Assembly (NCBI GenBank): GCA_903832475.1
Contig: CAILBQ010000627.1
Coordinates: 1 to 18,209, forward strand
Source: an uncultured Acidobacteriota bacterium
Lineage (GTDB): Bacteria > Acidobacteriota > Terriglobia > Terriglobales > Acidobacteriaceae
Reading direction: 5' to 3'
DNA length: 18,209 nucleotides
In this document: positions 1 to 9,700 of the stretch, piece after piece
Numbering within the stretch: position 1 is the stretch's first letter
Layout: every line of letters starts with the position of its first letter
Program-made: the position numbers and the translations under genes
Notes under the pieces: generated by a model
Databases searched by the model: none
What the model was told of the DNA's origin: nothing
What the model saw: only the letters and a program-made list of their open reading frames with translations

Positions 1-299
1 TCCCGCGCCATGTCGAACTGCATGGTCACCGAAGCCGCGCCCAGCGAGCTTGACGAGGTCATCTGTGTAACACCCGCAATGCGCCCGAACTGCCGCTCCA
101 GCGGCGCCGCCACATTCGAAGCCATCGTCTCCGGACTACCCCCGGGCAGCCCCGCATTCACCGAGATCGTCGGCAGATCCACCTCCGGCAGCGAAGCCAC
201 CGGCAGCAGCGAATACGCCACCGCCCCCGCCATCAGCAGCGCCAGGCTGAGCAGCGAAGTCGCCACCGGTCGTCGAATAAATGGAGCCGATAAATGCAT
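1..299 (-). CDS. mdtC: RND efflux pump subunit, MdtC-like (N-terminal part only)
   Basis: This is the first 99 codons of an inner-membrane RND drug/proton antiporter; the rest lies beyond position 1. The translation begins MHLSAPFIRRPVATSLL, runs into a first membrane helix (about residues 12-32), and continues with LPEVDLPTISV, PGGSPETMASNVAAPLERQ and GVTQMTSSSSLG. These blocks match the start of the first periplasmic porter subdomain of the RND family and resemble E. coli MdtC more than MdtB. The ATG at 297-299 is preceded by AGGA about 5 nt upstream. It starts 50 bp after the mdtB stop on the same strand, so it is the third gene of the mdtABC-type operon. MdtB and MdtC form a mixed trimer in E. 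coli; the same is inferred here. Family assignment is firm. The subunit identity rests on gene order and the N-terminal sequence. Confidence 0.9.
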   Translation of the reverse strand, partial: MHLSAPFIRRPVATSLLSLALLMAGAVAYSLLPVASLPEVDLPTISVNAGLPGGSPETMASNVAAPLERQFGRIAGVTQMTSSSSLGAASVTMQFDMAR

Positions 300-349
300 A
301 AGTCCTAAGTACAATCGCTAACTTGCTAGCCTGCTGACTCGCTGTCTTT

Positions 350-3300
350 CTAGCTTCGCTGCATTTTTAACTCCGCTAGCTCTGCTTTCTCCGCTCGCCC
401 CGCTGCCCCTCGTCTTCGGTTCGTCAGCCGGTCAAAGAAGAGATAAATCACCGGCGTCGTGTACAAGGTCAGCAACTGCGAAACCAGCAGCCCGCCCACA
501 ATCGTGATGCCCAGCGGCTTTCGCAGCTCCGACCCCACGCCCGTTCCCAGCGCCAGCGGCAACCCGCCCAGCAGCGCCGCCATGGTGGTCATCATGATTG
601 GACGAAACCTCAGCAAACAAGCCTGAAAAATCGCCTCGCGCGGCGTCATGCCCTGCGTCCGTTCAGCATCCAGCGCAAAGTCGATCATCATGATCGCGTT
701 CTTCTTCACAATGCCGATCAGTAGAATGATGCCAATCAAGGCGATCACTCCAAAAGCCGTCTTGGTAATGATCAGAGCGAGAATCGCCCCCACTCCCGCC
801 GAAGGCAGCGTAGAAATAATCGTGATGGGATGCACATAGCTCTCGTACAACACCCCCAGCACGATATACACCGTGATCAGCGCGGCCAGGATCAACAACG
901 GCTCGTTAGCCAGCGAGGCCTGAAACGCCGCCGCCGTCCCTTGAAACGTTCCTTGAATGCTCGCCGGCAAATGAATCTGCCTCTCTACTTTCTGCGTGGC
1001 CTGCACCGCATCGCCCAGCGCCTTGCCCGGTGCAACATTGAAGCTGATCACCGTCGCTGGAAACTGCCCCTGGTGCCCAATCGCCAACTGCACCCGCGTC
1101 TGCTCCCAGTGCGCCAGGTTGCTCAAAGGCACCTGCGTTCCATTGGCCGACTTCACATACAAATTCGCCAGCACCCGCGGATCGGTCTGGAACCGGTCCC
1201 CTACTTCCATCACCACGTGATACTGGTTCAACTGCGTAAAGATGGTCGACACCTGCCGCTGGCCAAACGCGTCATAAAGCGTGTTGTCGATGTCCGCGAC
1301 AGCGATGCCCAGCCGCGCCGCCGTATCACGATCGATGACCAGCTCCGAGCCCAATCCTTGATCCTGCAAGTCGCTCGCTACATCGCGCAACTCCGGCTGC
1401 TTCGATAACTCCGCCACCATCTTCCGCGTGTACGTCGCTAACTCCGCCTGGTTCGGATCCTCCAGCGAATATTGAAACTGCGTCCGGCTCACCCGGTCCG
1501 CAACCGTCAGATCCTGCAGCGGCTGCAGGAACAACTGAATCCCTTCCAGATTCGCGACCTTCGGCTGCAGCCGTGCAATCACCTCTGCTGCCGATATCCT
1601 GCGCTCCTCCAGCGGTTTCAGATTGATCTGAATGCGCCCGCTGTTCAACGTCGTATTCGTCCCATCCACACCGATAAACGAAGAAATGCTTTCAACCGCA
1701 GGATCCTTCAGCAGGATCTCCACCACCTTCTGCTGCCGTTCCGCCATGCTGGTGAACGACACCGTCTGCGACGCTTCCGAAATGCCCAGAATCACGCCTG
1801 TATCCTGCACCGGGAAGAATCCCTTGGGCACAATCACAAATAAAACAACCGTCGCGACCAACGTTCCAATCGTCACCACCATCGTCGCGAATTGATGCCG
1901 CAAAATCACTTCCAGCGTGCGCCCGTAAAACGCAATTACCGACTCGAACCCGCGCTCTGAAACCCGGTAGAACCATCCTTGCTCCGCCGCCGGCCTGTGC
2001 TTCAATATTCGCGCGCACATCATCGGCGTCAGCGTCAGCGACACCACGGCCGAGACCAGGATCGTCACCGCCAGCGTCACCGCAAATTCGCGGAACAGCC
2101 GCCCCACCACGTCGCCCATGAACAGCAGTGGAATCAGCACTGCAATCAGCGACACCGTCAGCGAAACAATCGTGAACCCGATCTGCGCCGAGCCCTTCAA
2201 CGCCGCGTGCAGCGGGTCTTCGCCCTCTTCGATGTAGCGCGAAATGTTCTCGATCATCACGATCGCATCGTCGACCACAAAGCCCGTCGAGATGGTCAGC
2301 GCCATCAGCGTCAAATTGTTCAGACTGTAGCCCAGCAGATACATCACGCCAAACGTGCCCACCAGCGAAAGCGGCACCGCGACCGAAGGAATGATCGTCG
2401 CCGCCAGGTTTCTCAGAAAGAGAAATATGACCATGACCACCAGCCCGATGGTCAGCATCAGCGAGAACTGCACATCCTTCACCGACGCGCGAATCACCGC
2501 CGTCCGATCCGTCAGCACCCGCACCTCAACCGAAGCCGGCAAGCTCGCCCGCAACTGCGGCAGCAGCCCCTTGATGCGATCCACCACGGCAATGATGTTG
2601 GCCCCCGGCTGCCGTTGAATATTAAGGATCACCGCCGGCTCGCTGCCTGCTCCCGGAACACCCATCCACGCCGCCTGCTGCGAGTTCTCCGCAGCATCCA
2701 CCACCGTCGCCACATCCGTCGTCCGCACCGCCGCGCCATTGCGATACGCCACGATCACCGGCTTGTAGTCCGAACTCGATAGGAGTTGATCGTTCGCCCC
2801 CACGGTGAACGATTGCCGCGAACCATTCAGCGTGCCTTTGGCCTGGTCCACATTCGAGGCCGCCAGCGCCGCGCGCAAGTCTTCCAGGCTCAGGTTGTAT
2901 GCGGCCAGTTGCGCCGGGTTCGCCTGGATGCGTACCGACGGCTTCTGTCCACCGGCGATCGACACCAGCCCCACGCCGCTCACCTGAGAAATCTTCTGCG
3001 CCAGGTTGGTGTCCGCGGCATCTTCAATCTTGTTCAGCGGCAGCGTCTGCGAAGTCAGCGCCAGCGTCATGATCGGCGCGTCCGCCGGGTTCACCTTGCT
3101 GTACACCGGCGGATTGGGCAGGTCCGTCGGCAGAAAGCTCGTCGCCGCATTGATCGAAGCCTGCACCTCCTGCTCCGCCACATCGATGTTCTCGTCCAGG
3201 TTGAACTCCAGCGTGATCACCGACCCGCCGCCTGAGCTCACCGACGTCATCTGCTTCAGCCCCGGCATCTGCCCAAACTGCCGCTCCAGCGGAGCCGTCA

Positions 3301-3493
3301 CCGAGGACGCCATCACCTCCGGCCCAGCACCCGGATAGAACGTGAGCACCTGGATGATTGGATAATCGACTTCCGGCAGCGCCGACACCGGCAGTTGCAG
3401 ATACCCCACCGCACCCGCCAGCAAAATCGCCACCATCAGCAGCGACGTCGCTACCGGGCGCAGGATAAACGGCCGAGACGGATTGAGACTCAA
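350..3493 (-). CDS. mdtB: RND efflux pump subunit, MdtB-like
   Basis: This is a 1047-residue inner-membrane drug/proton antiporter of the RND HAE1 group, close to the 1040 residues of E. coli MdtB. The N-terminus (SRPFILRPVATSLLMVAILL) and the blocks PVSALPEVDYP, VTAPLERQFGQMPGLKQM and LPNPPVYSKVNPAD are MdtB-like. The proton-relay residues are present: an Asp pair at 408-409 in TM4 (GFVVDDAIVMIENI) and Lys931 in TM10 (IVKKNAIMMIDFA). An upstream in-frame extension to 3715 exists, but it only mirrors the end of mdtA in another frame. I chose the TTG at 3491-3493 because it overlaps the mdtA TGA as TTGA, which suggests translational coupling, and because family homology starts there. The C-terminus ends in a basic, Ala/Glu-rich cytoplasmic tail. 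It should work with MdtA, MdtC and an outer-membrane channel encoded elsewhere. Confidence 0.95.
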   Translation of the reverse strand: MSLNPSRPFILRPVATSLLMVAILLAGAVGYLQLPVSALPEVDYPIIQVLTFYPGAGPEVMASSVTAPLERQFGQMPGLKQMTSVSSGGGSVITLEFNLDENIDVAEQEVQASINAATSFLPTDLPNPPVYSKVNPADAPIMTLALTSQTLPLNKIEDAADTNLAQKISQVSGVGLVSIAGGQKPSVRIQANPAQLAAYNLSLEDLRAALAASNVDQAKGTLNGSRQSFTVGANDQLLSSSDYKPVIVAYRNGAAVRTTDVATVVDAAENSQQAAWMGVPGAGSEPAVILNIQRQPGANIIAVVDRIKGLLPQLRASLPASVEVRVLTDRTAVIRASVKDVQFSLMLTIGLVVMVIFLFLRNLAATIIPSVAVPLSLVGTFGVMYLLGYSLNNLTLMALTISTGFVVDDAIVMIENISRYIEEGEDPLHAALKGSAQIGFTIVSLTVSLIAVLIPLLFMGDVVGRLFREFAVTLAVTILVSAVVSLTLTPMMCARILKHRPAAEQGWFYRVSERGFESVIAFYGRTLEVILRHQFATMVVTIGTLVATVVLFVIVPKGFFPVQDTGVILGISEASQTVSFTSMAERQQKVVEILLKDPAVESISSFIGVDGTNTTLNSGRIQINLKPLEERRISAAEVIARLQPKVANLEGIQLFLQPLQDLTVADRVSRTQFQYSLEDPNQAELATYTRKMVAELSKQPELRDVASDLQDQGLGSELVIDRDTAARLGIAVADIDNTLYDAFGQRQVSTIFTQLNQYHVVMEVGDRFQTDPRVLANLYVKSANGTQVPLSNLAHWEQTRVQLAIGHQGQFPATVISFNVAPGKALGDAVQATQKVERQIHLPASIQGTFQGTAAAFQASLANEPLLILAALITVYIVLGVLYESYVHPITIISTLPSAGVGAILALIITKTAFGVIALIGIILLIGIVKKNAIMMIDFALDAERTQGMTPREAIFQACLLRFRPIMMTTMAALLGGLPLALGTGVGSELRKPLGITIVGGLLVSQLLTLYTTPVIYLFFDRLTNRRRGAAGRAEKAELAELKMQRS

Positions 3494-4752
3494 TGCGAGT
3501 TCCCCGCGGGCGCCGCAGGCACACTCCCGCTGACGCCCATGCGCGTCCTGGCCATGCTCACCGTCACCCTGGCATCCTGCCGCAAACGGTCGGCCCCATC
3601 CACCACCACCTTGGTTCCCGGCGCTACGCCCACGTCCAGCAGCGTAATCTGCCCTTCTGCCAGCGCAACCTTCACCGGCTTCATCTTCACCGTGCTGTCC
3701 GGCTCGACCACCCACACAAACGATCCCTGCAATCCGCTCTGAATTGCCGCCGAAGGCACGACAGTCGCATTCGCCCTTTGCTCCAGCACCAGGTGAATAT
3801 TCACAAACTGGTTCGGAAACAGGCTCTGGTCCTTGTTCTCAAACACCGCCTTCAGCTTGGCCGTCCCCGTCGTCGTGTCGATCTGGTTGTCCGTCGTCAG
3901 CAGGTACCCGCTCGCAATTTTCGTCGTGTCCCCCCGATCGTAGGCGTCGACGGCAACTCGCTTCTCGCCCCGCAGCTTGGCCAGCACCTGCGGCAGTTGG
4001 CTCTCCGGCAGCGTGAAATACACTGCCACCGGCTCAAACTGGTTCACGATCACCAGATTCGTCGTATTCGCCGTCACCACGTTGCCGGGGTCCACCAGCC
4101 GCAGTCCGATCTTCCCAGCGATCGGCGACTGAATCGTGCACCACCCCAGCTGCAGCTCCACCGTCTCAATCGCCGCCCTGTCCGCGGCAATCGCGCCCTC
4201 GTACTGCCCCAGGTTCGACTGGTCCAACTCCAGCTGCTCTTTCGAAACCACCCCTGCCTCGAACAACGCCTTGTACCGCGTCACTTCCGCAAGCGCGTTT
4301 TTCCGCAGCGCCTCATCATGCGCCAGCGTTCCCTTGGCCTGGTCCAGCGCGGCTTTGAACGGCTTGGGATCGACCACCATGATCGTCTGCCCCGCCTTCA
4401 CCTGCTGCCCTTCGGTGAAGTTCACCTGGTCCAGTTGCCCGCTCACCCGCGCCTTCACTGTCACGCTGTAATACGGCGTCACCGTCCCCAGCGCCGTCAG
4501 AAAAATGGGCATGGGCCGCTCTTCCACCAGCGCCGCCTGTACCGGCACAGGCTGGTTCATCAGGTCGTTCGCTTGATCGCTCGCCTGCTTCTCCGCCAGT
4601 TGCCGGTTGGTATACACCCGCCAAACCGCTACGCACACGATCCCCACCACCAGCAGGTAAACAATAGGCCGAAGCCAGCTCGACTTGCGACGCTTCGGTA
4701 CAAGCTCGGAATCTCGCAATTCCGGCGATAAAGACGATGACATGTTGTCCAT
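3490..4752 (-). CDS. mdtA: RND periplasmic adaptor (membrane fusion protein), MdtA-like
   Basis: This adaptor links the RND pump to an outer-membrane channel; it has 420 residues, against 415 for E. coli MdtA. After a basic stretch (KRRK near 20-23) there is one membrane anchor at about 27-44. It has no lipobox, so it is anchored by the helix rather than by lipid. Next come the first lipoyl half (KARVSGQLDQVNFTEGQQVK), an alpha-helical hairpin, the second lipoyl half (IQSPIAGKIGLRLVDPGNVV), a beta-barrel and a membrane-proximal domain (VVPSAAIQSGLQGSFVWVV). Two starts are possible: the ATG at 4750-4752, or the ATG at 4741-4743, which has AGGA better spaced (9 nt). It is the first gene of the operon, and its stop overlaps the mdtB start. 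No regulator or two-component system is visible next to it. Confidence 0.93.
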   Translation of the reverse strand: MDNMSSSLSPELRDSELVPKRRKSSWLRPIVYLLVVGIVCVAVWRVYTNRQLAEKQASDQANDLMNQPVPVQAALVEERPMPIFLTALGTVTPYYSVTVKARVSGQLDQVNFTEGQQVKAGQTIMVVDPKPFKAALDQAKGTLAHDEALRKNALAEVTRYKALFEAGVVSKEQLELDQSNLGQYEGAIAADRAAIETVELQLGWCTIQSPIAGKIGLRLVDPGNVVTANTTNLVIVNQFEPVAVYFTLPESQLPQVLAKLRGEKRVAVDAYDRGDTTKIASGYLLTTDNQIDTTTGTAKLKAVFENKDQSLFPNQFVNIHLVLEQRANATVVPSAAIQSGLQGSFVWVVEPDSTVKMKPVKVALAEGQITLLDVGVAPGTKVVVDGADRLRQDARVTVSMARTRMGVSGSVPAAPAGNSH

Positions 4753-5017
4753 TCCTGAAGACGGAGGGTCGGAAATGCAGAAGCAGCGCGTAGTAAGCGG
4801 TAAAGGAAGCTGAATCTAGAGTGAACTCTGGAGAGAAGGACGGTCAAGTCGCCCTGCCGCTTCCCTGCTCCAGTTTCCTGACCGCCTCGTCCATCCCTTG
4901 CCCTTAACTGCCGCTGTCTCGTTCCATTCCATAATCGCTTATAATCCTTCAAATTGGAGCGTCTTCCCATTCTTCATCGGGTGCTCGTCGACACATTCAT
5001 AAACCAGAAGGATTCGT
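4753..5017. promoter_or_regulatory. Divergent intergenic region between mdtA and the HAD-UbiA gene
   Basis: These 265 bp separate two divergently transcribed genes and must hold both promoters. On the plus strand, TATAAT occurs at 4940-4945, suitably placed for a -10 box of the downstream gene, but no convincing -35 box lies 16-18 bp upstream. A short inverted repeat, AGAGT-GA-ACTCT at 4818-4829, lies on the mdtA side and could be an operator; this is speculative. A clear ribosome binding site, AGAAGGA (5006-5012), precedes the TTG start at 5018. I see no RNA gene. Confidence 0.4.
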
Positions 5018-6505
5018 TTGAACCCGATCGCCGCCGCGACCACGTCCGCTGATCCCGACCGGCCCCCTTCTGCCAATCGGGCCGCCGAACTGACGCGGCC
5101 CCTATGTGTCGACCTCGACGGAACCCTGGTCAAGTCCGACACCTTCTACGACTCCATCTGCCTGCTGATGCGCAGCCATCCTTCGTCGATCCTCAGCCTT
5201 CCTTTCTGGGTCGCCCGCGGCGGCAAGGCTCGCGCCAAGGCCGAAGTCGCTCGTCGCGTCTCACTCGACGTCGTCCATCTTCCCTACAACCAGGCCGTCC
5301 TCCACTTCCTCACCCAGGAACATCGCCAGGGCCGCCCCATCTACCTCACCACCGGCGCAGATCACTCCCTCGCCGACCGCGTCGCCCGTCACACCGGGCT
5401 CTTTACCGGCGTGGTCGCCTCCGACGGCACGACCAACATGATCGGGAAACACAAGCTCGCCGGCCTGCGCAAACTCTTCCCGGAATTCGACTACATCGGC
5501 AACGCCCCACCTGACCTGCCCGCTCTCGTCAGTTCTCAAAAGGCCTACGTCGCCAACCCGACGCTCTCCCTTCGCCTCGCCCTCAAAGCCAGGAAGATTC
5601 CCATCCAGCGCAATTTCGAAGATCAGGCGCCGCTTCCCCGCACCCTGCTCAAAGCGATTCGCATGCACCAATGGGCCAAGAACGTTCTCCTCTTCCTGCC
5701 CCTGCTGCTCTCGCACAAACTCACCGGATCCAGCTTCGCCACTGCGGTCGCCGCGTTCTTCTCTTTCAGCTTCATCGCCTCCGCCAACTACATCGTCAAC
5801 GACCTCCTGGACATCGAAAGCGATCGCCACCATCCGCGCAAACGCTTTCGCCCTTTTGCGGCAGGCGACCTGACTGCCGTCACCGGCGCCCTTATGGCCA
5901 TCCTGCTCGCGGGCGCCAGTTGCGCTTTGCTCCCCTTTCTGCCCGCAGCCTTTTCGCTTTGGCTCCTCTTCTATGTCGTCGCCACGTCGGCCTATTCCTT
6001 CTACCTGAAGCGCGTTCCCCTGGTGGATGTCCTCATGCTCTCCGGCCTCTACACCCTGCGCATGCTGGCCGGCGGCGCCGCCACCAATACCCCCATTTCT
6101 CCCTGGCTCTCCAGCTTCGCGATTTTTCTCTTCCTCTCCCTCGCCATGGTCAAGCGCTTCAGCGAACTCGTCAGTCTTCGCGAACGCGGCGTCACCCAGT
6201 CCCACGGCCGCGGCTACCTCGTCTCTGACCTCGATCAGATCCGCAGCTTCGCCACCGCCAGCGCCACCGCCGCGGTCGTCGTCTTCTCCCTCTACATCTC
6301 CCGCCCCGACGTCGATGTCCTCTATCGCCACTCCGGCCGCCTCTGGCTCATCGTCCCTTTCATGCTTTTCTGGCTCTATCGCGTCCTGCTCCTCGCCTCC
6401 CGCGGCGAAATGAACGAAGATCCCGTCATCTTCGCTATTCGCGACCGCGTCAGCCTGGCCATCGGTGCCTGCATCGCCATTCTCGCCGCCTTCGCGACCC
6501 TCTGA
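5018..6505 (+). CDS. HAD-like domain fused to a UbiA-family prenyltransferase
   Basis: This is a 495-residue two-domain protein. Residues about 28-190 form a HAD-like hydrolase domain with CVDLDGTLV (Asp32, Asp34), a motif II candidate YLTTGAD (Thr111), GKHKL (Lys144) and YIGNAPPDLP. In the last of these, an Asn (162) takes the place of the usual first acidic residue, while Asp166 remains. From about residue 205 it is a polytopic UbiA-type prenyltransferase: MHQWAKNVLLFLPLLL, then the prenyl-diphosphate/Mg motif NDLLDIESDR (Asp262, Asp265, Asp269) and the second-loop region YSFYLKRVPLVDVL. UbiA enzymes move an isoprenoid chain onto an acceptor. The membrane half resembles the decaprenyl-phosphoribose synthase branch, but the acceptor cannot be read from the sequence. 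The start is the TTG at 5018, five bases after AGAAGGA. It stands alone between two divergent or separate operons. Confidence 0.9.
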   Translation: MNPIAAATTSADPDRPPSANRAAELTRPLCVDLDGTLVKSDTFYDSICLLMRSHPSSILSLPFWVARGGKARAKAEVARRVSLDVVHLPYNQAVLHFLTQEHRQGRPIYLTTGADHSLADRVARHTGLFTGVVASDGTTNMIGKHKLAGLRKLFPEFDYIGNAPPDLPALVSSQKAYVANPTLSLRLALKARKIPIQRNFEDQAPLPRTLLKAIRMHQWAKNVLLFLPLLLSHKLTGSSFATAVAAFFSFSFIASANYIVNDLLDIESDRHHPRKRFRPFAAGDLTAVTGALMAILLAGASCALLPFLPAAFSLWLLFYVVATSAYSFYLKRVPLVDVLMLSGLYTLRMLAGGAATNTPISPWLSSFAIFLFLSLAMVKRFSELVSLRERGVTQSHGRGYLVSDLDQIRSFATASATAAVVVFSLYISRPDVDVLYRHSGRLWLIVPFMLFWLYRVLLLASRGEMNEDPVIFAIRDRVSLAIGACIAILAAFATL

Positions 6506-6762
6506 GCCGATATCACATCCTGAGACAAACCCTGGCTGGCGATTTAGTTCGCAACGACTACAATTCCCACAACTTCCGCCCTACTTGCTGGCTCACGGCT
6601 TCACCAATTGGTGCTTTATGCATCTTCAAAGCGATTTCATTCGTCTTATGAAACGGATTGCCAATTGAGTTTTTCAACCGGGTTCCTCCTGCCACCCCTC
6701 ACCAACCCTTAGACTGAAGTCACGCTGGCTTCTGTCCAAGTACCCCTGGAGCGATCAATCGA
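6506..6762. promoter_or_regulatory. Leader of the second RND operon, with a perfect 12-bp palindrome
   Basis: This 257-bp non-coding stretch is less GC-rich than its flanks. It contains the perfect palindrome CACCAATTGGTG at 6602-6613. A partly similar GCCAATTG occurs about 45 bp further on, at 6660-6667. A weak -10-like TACAAT is at 6559-6564, without a good -35. The palindrome is a plausible operator for a dimeric repressor of the efflux operon, but no repressor gene is in the window. GGAG at 6748-6751 is the likely ribosome binding site of the pump gene. Confidence 0.35.
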
Positions 6763-9700
6763 ATGTGGATTGTCCGGCTTGCCCTTCGGCGGCCATACAC
6801 CTTTGCCGTCTTCGCCATCCTCCTGCTCCTGGTCGGGGCGTTCAGCATCGTCTCGATGCCGACCGACATCTTCCCCAATATCAATATCCCCGTCGTCAGC
6901 GTGGTCTGGCAGTTTACCGGTCTCTCCGCCGAAGAAATGGCCAGCCGCATCGTCTCGCCCTCGGAACGCGGCCTCACCACCACCGTCAACGACATCGAGC
7001 ACATCGAATCGCAGTCGCTCAACGGCATCGGCGTCATCAAGATCTATTTCCAGCCTCACGTCAACATCGGCACCGCGGTTTCTCAGGTCACCGCCATCTG
7101 CCAGGTCCAGCTCCGCCAACTCCCTCCCGGCTCCACGCCGCCTTTCATCATCCAGTTCAACGCCTCGTCGGTCCCTGTTCTCCAGCTCGGCCTCTCCGGA
7201 CAAGGCCTCTCCGAACAGCAGCTCGGCGATCTCGGCACCAACATCATCCGCACCCAGCTCGCCACCATTGAAGGCGCCTCGATCCCTTACCCCTACGGCG
7301 GCAAGCAGCGTCAGATCCAGGTTGATCTCGACATCCAGAAGCTTCAAGCCAGGGGACTTTCCCCCGCCGACGTAGTCAACGCCGTCTCCGCGCAGAACCT
7401 CATCGCCCCCTCCGGCACCATGAAGGTCGGCAAGCTCGAATACGCCATCGAGACCAACTCCGCGCCGCCCGACGTCTCCGAGCTCAACAACCTTCCCATC
7501 AAGACCGTCAACGGAGCCGTCATCTACGTCCGCGACGTGGCCCACGTCCGCGACGGCTTCCCGCCCCAGACCAACATCGTCCGCGTCGACGGCCAGCGCT
7601 CCGCCTTGATGTCCATTCTCAAGACCGGCTCCGCTTCCACCCTCGACATCATCGCCGGCATCAAGGCCAAGCTGCCCACCATCCTCGCCCAGCAGCGGGT
7701 GAACTACCCCTCTCTCCGCGTCACTTCCCTCTCCGACCAATCCATCTTCGTCCGCGGCGCCATCAACGGCGTGGTTCGCGAAGCCCTCATCGCCGCCTGT
7801 CTCACCGGCGCCATGATCCTCATCTTCCTGGGCAGCTGGCGCTCCACCATCATCATCGCCGTCTCCATCCCGCTCTCCATCCTCAGCTCGCTCATCATCC
7901 TTTCCGCCCTCGGCGAAACCATCAACATCATGACCCTCGGCGGCCTCGCTCTCGCCGTCGGCATCCTGGTCGACGATGCCACCGTCGAAATCGAAAACAT
8001 CAACCGCAACCTCGAATCCGGCAAGGAAATCGAGCAGGCCATCCTCGACGGCGCCGCTCAGATCGCCGTCCCTGCCCTCGTCTCGACCCTCGCCATCTGC
8101 ATCGTCTTCGTGCCCATGTTCTTCCTCAGCGGGGTCTCGCGCTATCTCTTCGTGCCCCTCGCTGAAGCCGTCGTCTTCGCCATGCTGGCCAGCTACCTGC
8201 TCTCCAGAACTGTCGTTCCCACCATGGCCAAGTACCTGCTCAAGGAGCACAGCGACGAAGACGCCGCCAAGCGCGCCATCAGCCGCAACCCCTTCGTCGC
8301 CTTCCAGCGCGGCTTCGAGCACTACTTCGAAAAAGTCCGCGGCGGCTACGTTCGCCTGCTCACCTTCGCCGTCGACCACGCTACCGCTTTCATCGTCGTC
8401 TTCCTCCTCATCTGCGTCGTCTCGGTCGCCGGCCTCGCTCCTTTCCTCGGCCAGGACTTCTTCCCCTCCGTCGATTCCGGAGCCTTCAAGATCCATGTCC
8501 GCGCCCGCACCGGCACGCGCATCGAAGAAACCGCCGCCCTCTGCGACCACATCGATAACGCCATCCGCCGCGAAATCCCCAAGAACGAAGTCACCACCAT
8601 CATCGACAACGTCGGCCTGCCCTACTCCGGCTACAACCTGTCCTACTCCACCTCCGCCCCCGTTGGCACCGCCGACGCCGACATTCTCGTGCAGCTCACC
8701 GAAGACCATCACCCCACCGGTGATTATGTGAACCGCCTGCGAGTCGTCCTCGCCCGCCAGTTCCCCGGCGTCACCTTCTACGTGCTGCCCGTGGACATCG
8801 TCACCCAGATCCTCAACTTCGGCCTGTCCGCCCCCATCGACATCCAGATCATCGGACCCAATCTGCAGGCCAACCGCCTCTACGCCGAAAAGCTGCTGAA
8901 TGACGTCAAATACGTCCCCGGCGCCGCCGACACCCGCATCCAGCAGCCCTTCAATGCGCCCAAGTTTACCGTCAACGTCGACCGCACCCGCTCCTCCGAA
9001 GTCGGCCTCACCCAGCGCGACATCGCCACCAGCGTGCTGGTCTCTTTGAGCGGCAGCTTCCAGACCACGCCGAATTTCTATCTCGACCCGCGCAACGGCG
9101 TCTCCTACAACATCGCCATCCAGGCCCCGCAATACGACGTGGACTCGGTCGCCGATCTGCGCAGCCTGCCCGTAACCACTTCGAGCGGCACCGCCGGCCT
9201 TAGCACCACAACCGCGCCCAATGCCACCACCGCCGCACCCGGCAGTCCGAAAACCGTCCAGATCCTCGGCAATCTTTCGTCCATCGATCCCGGCGCGGAG
9301 CTCGGCACCGTCAGCCACTACGACATCCAGCCCGTCCTCGACATTTACGCCAACGTCGACGGCGCCGACCTCGGCTCCGTCACCCGAAAGATCGACGCCA
9401 TCGTCAAGAACCACGAAAAAGACGTCCCCAAAGGAACCCAGATCATTCTTCGCGGGCAGAGCGAAACCATGGAGAAGTCCTACATTGGCCTGCTCGCCGG
9501 CCTGGCTTTCTCCATCCTGCTGGTCTACTTCCTCATCGTCGTGAACTTCCAGTCCTGGCTCGACCCGTTCCTGATCATCTCGGCTCTGCCCGCCGCCATC
9601 ACCGGCATCGTCTGGTTCCTCTTCCTCACCAACACGCGTCTCAGCGTACCCGCCCTCACCGGCACCATCATGTGCATGGGCGTGGCCACGGCCAACTCCA

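Noticed and set aside
3493..4731. Plus-strand open frame of 412 codons opposite mdtA
   Set aside because: It is Arg/His/Pro/Leu-rich with no motif and fully overlaps a convincing MdtA gene.
5261..6331. Minus-strand open frame opposite the HAD-UbiA gene
   Set aside because: It is Glu/Gly-rich shadow sequence; the plus strand shows HAD and UbiA motifs in order.
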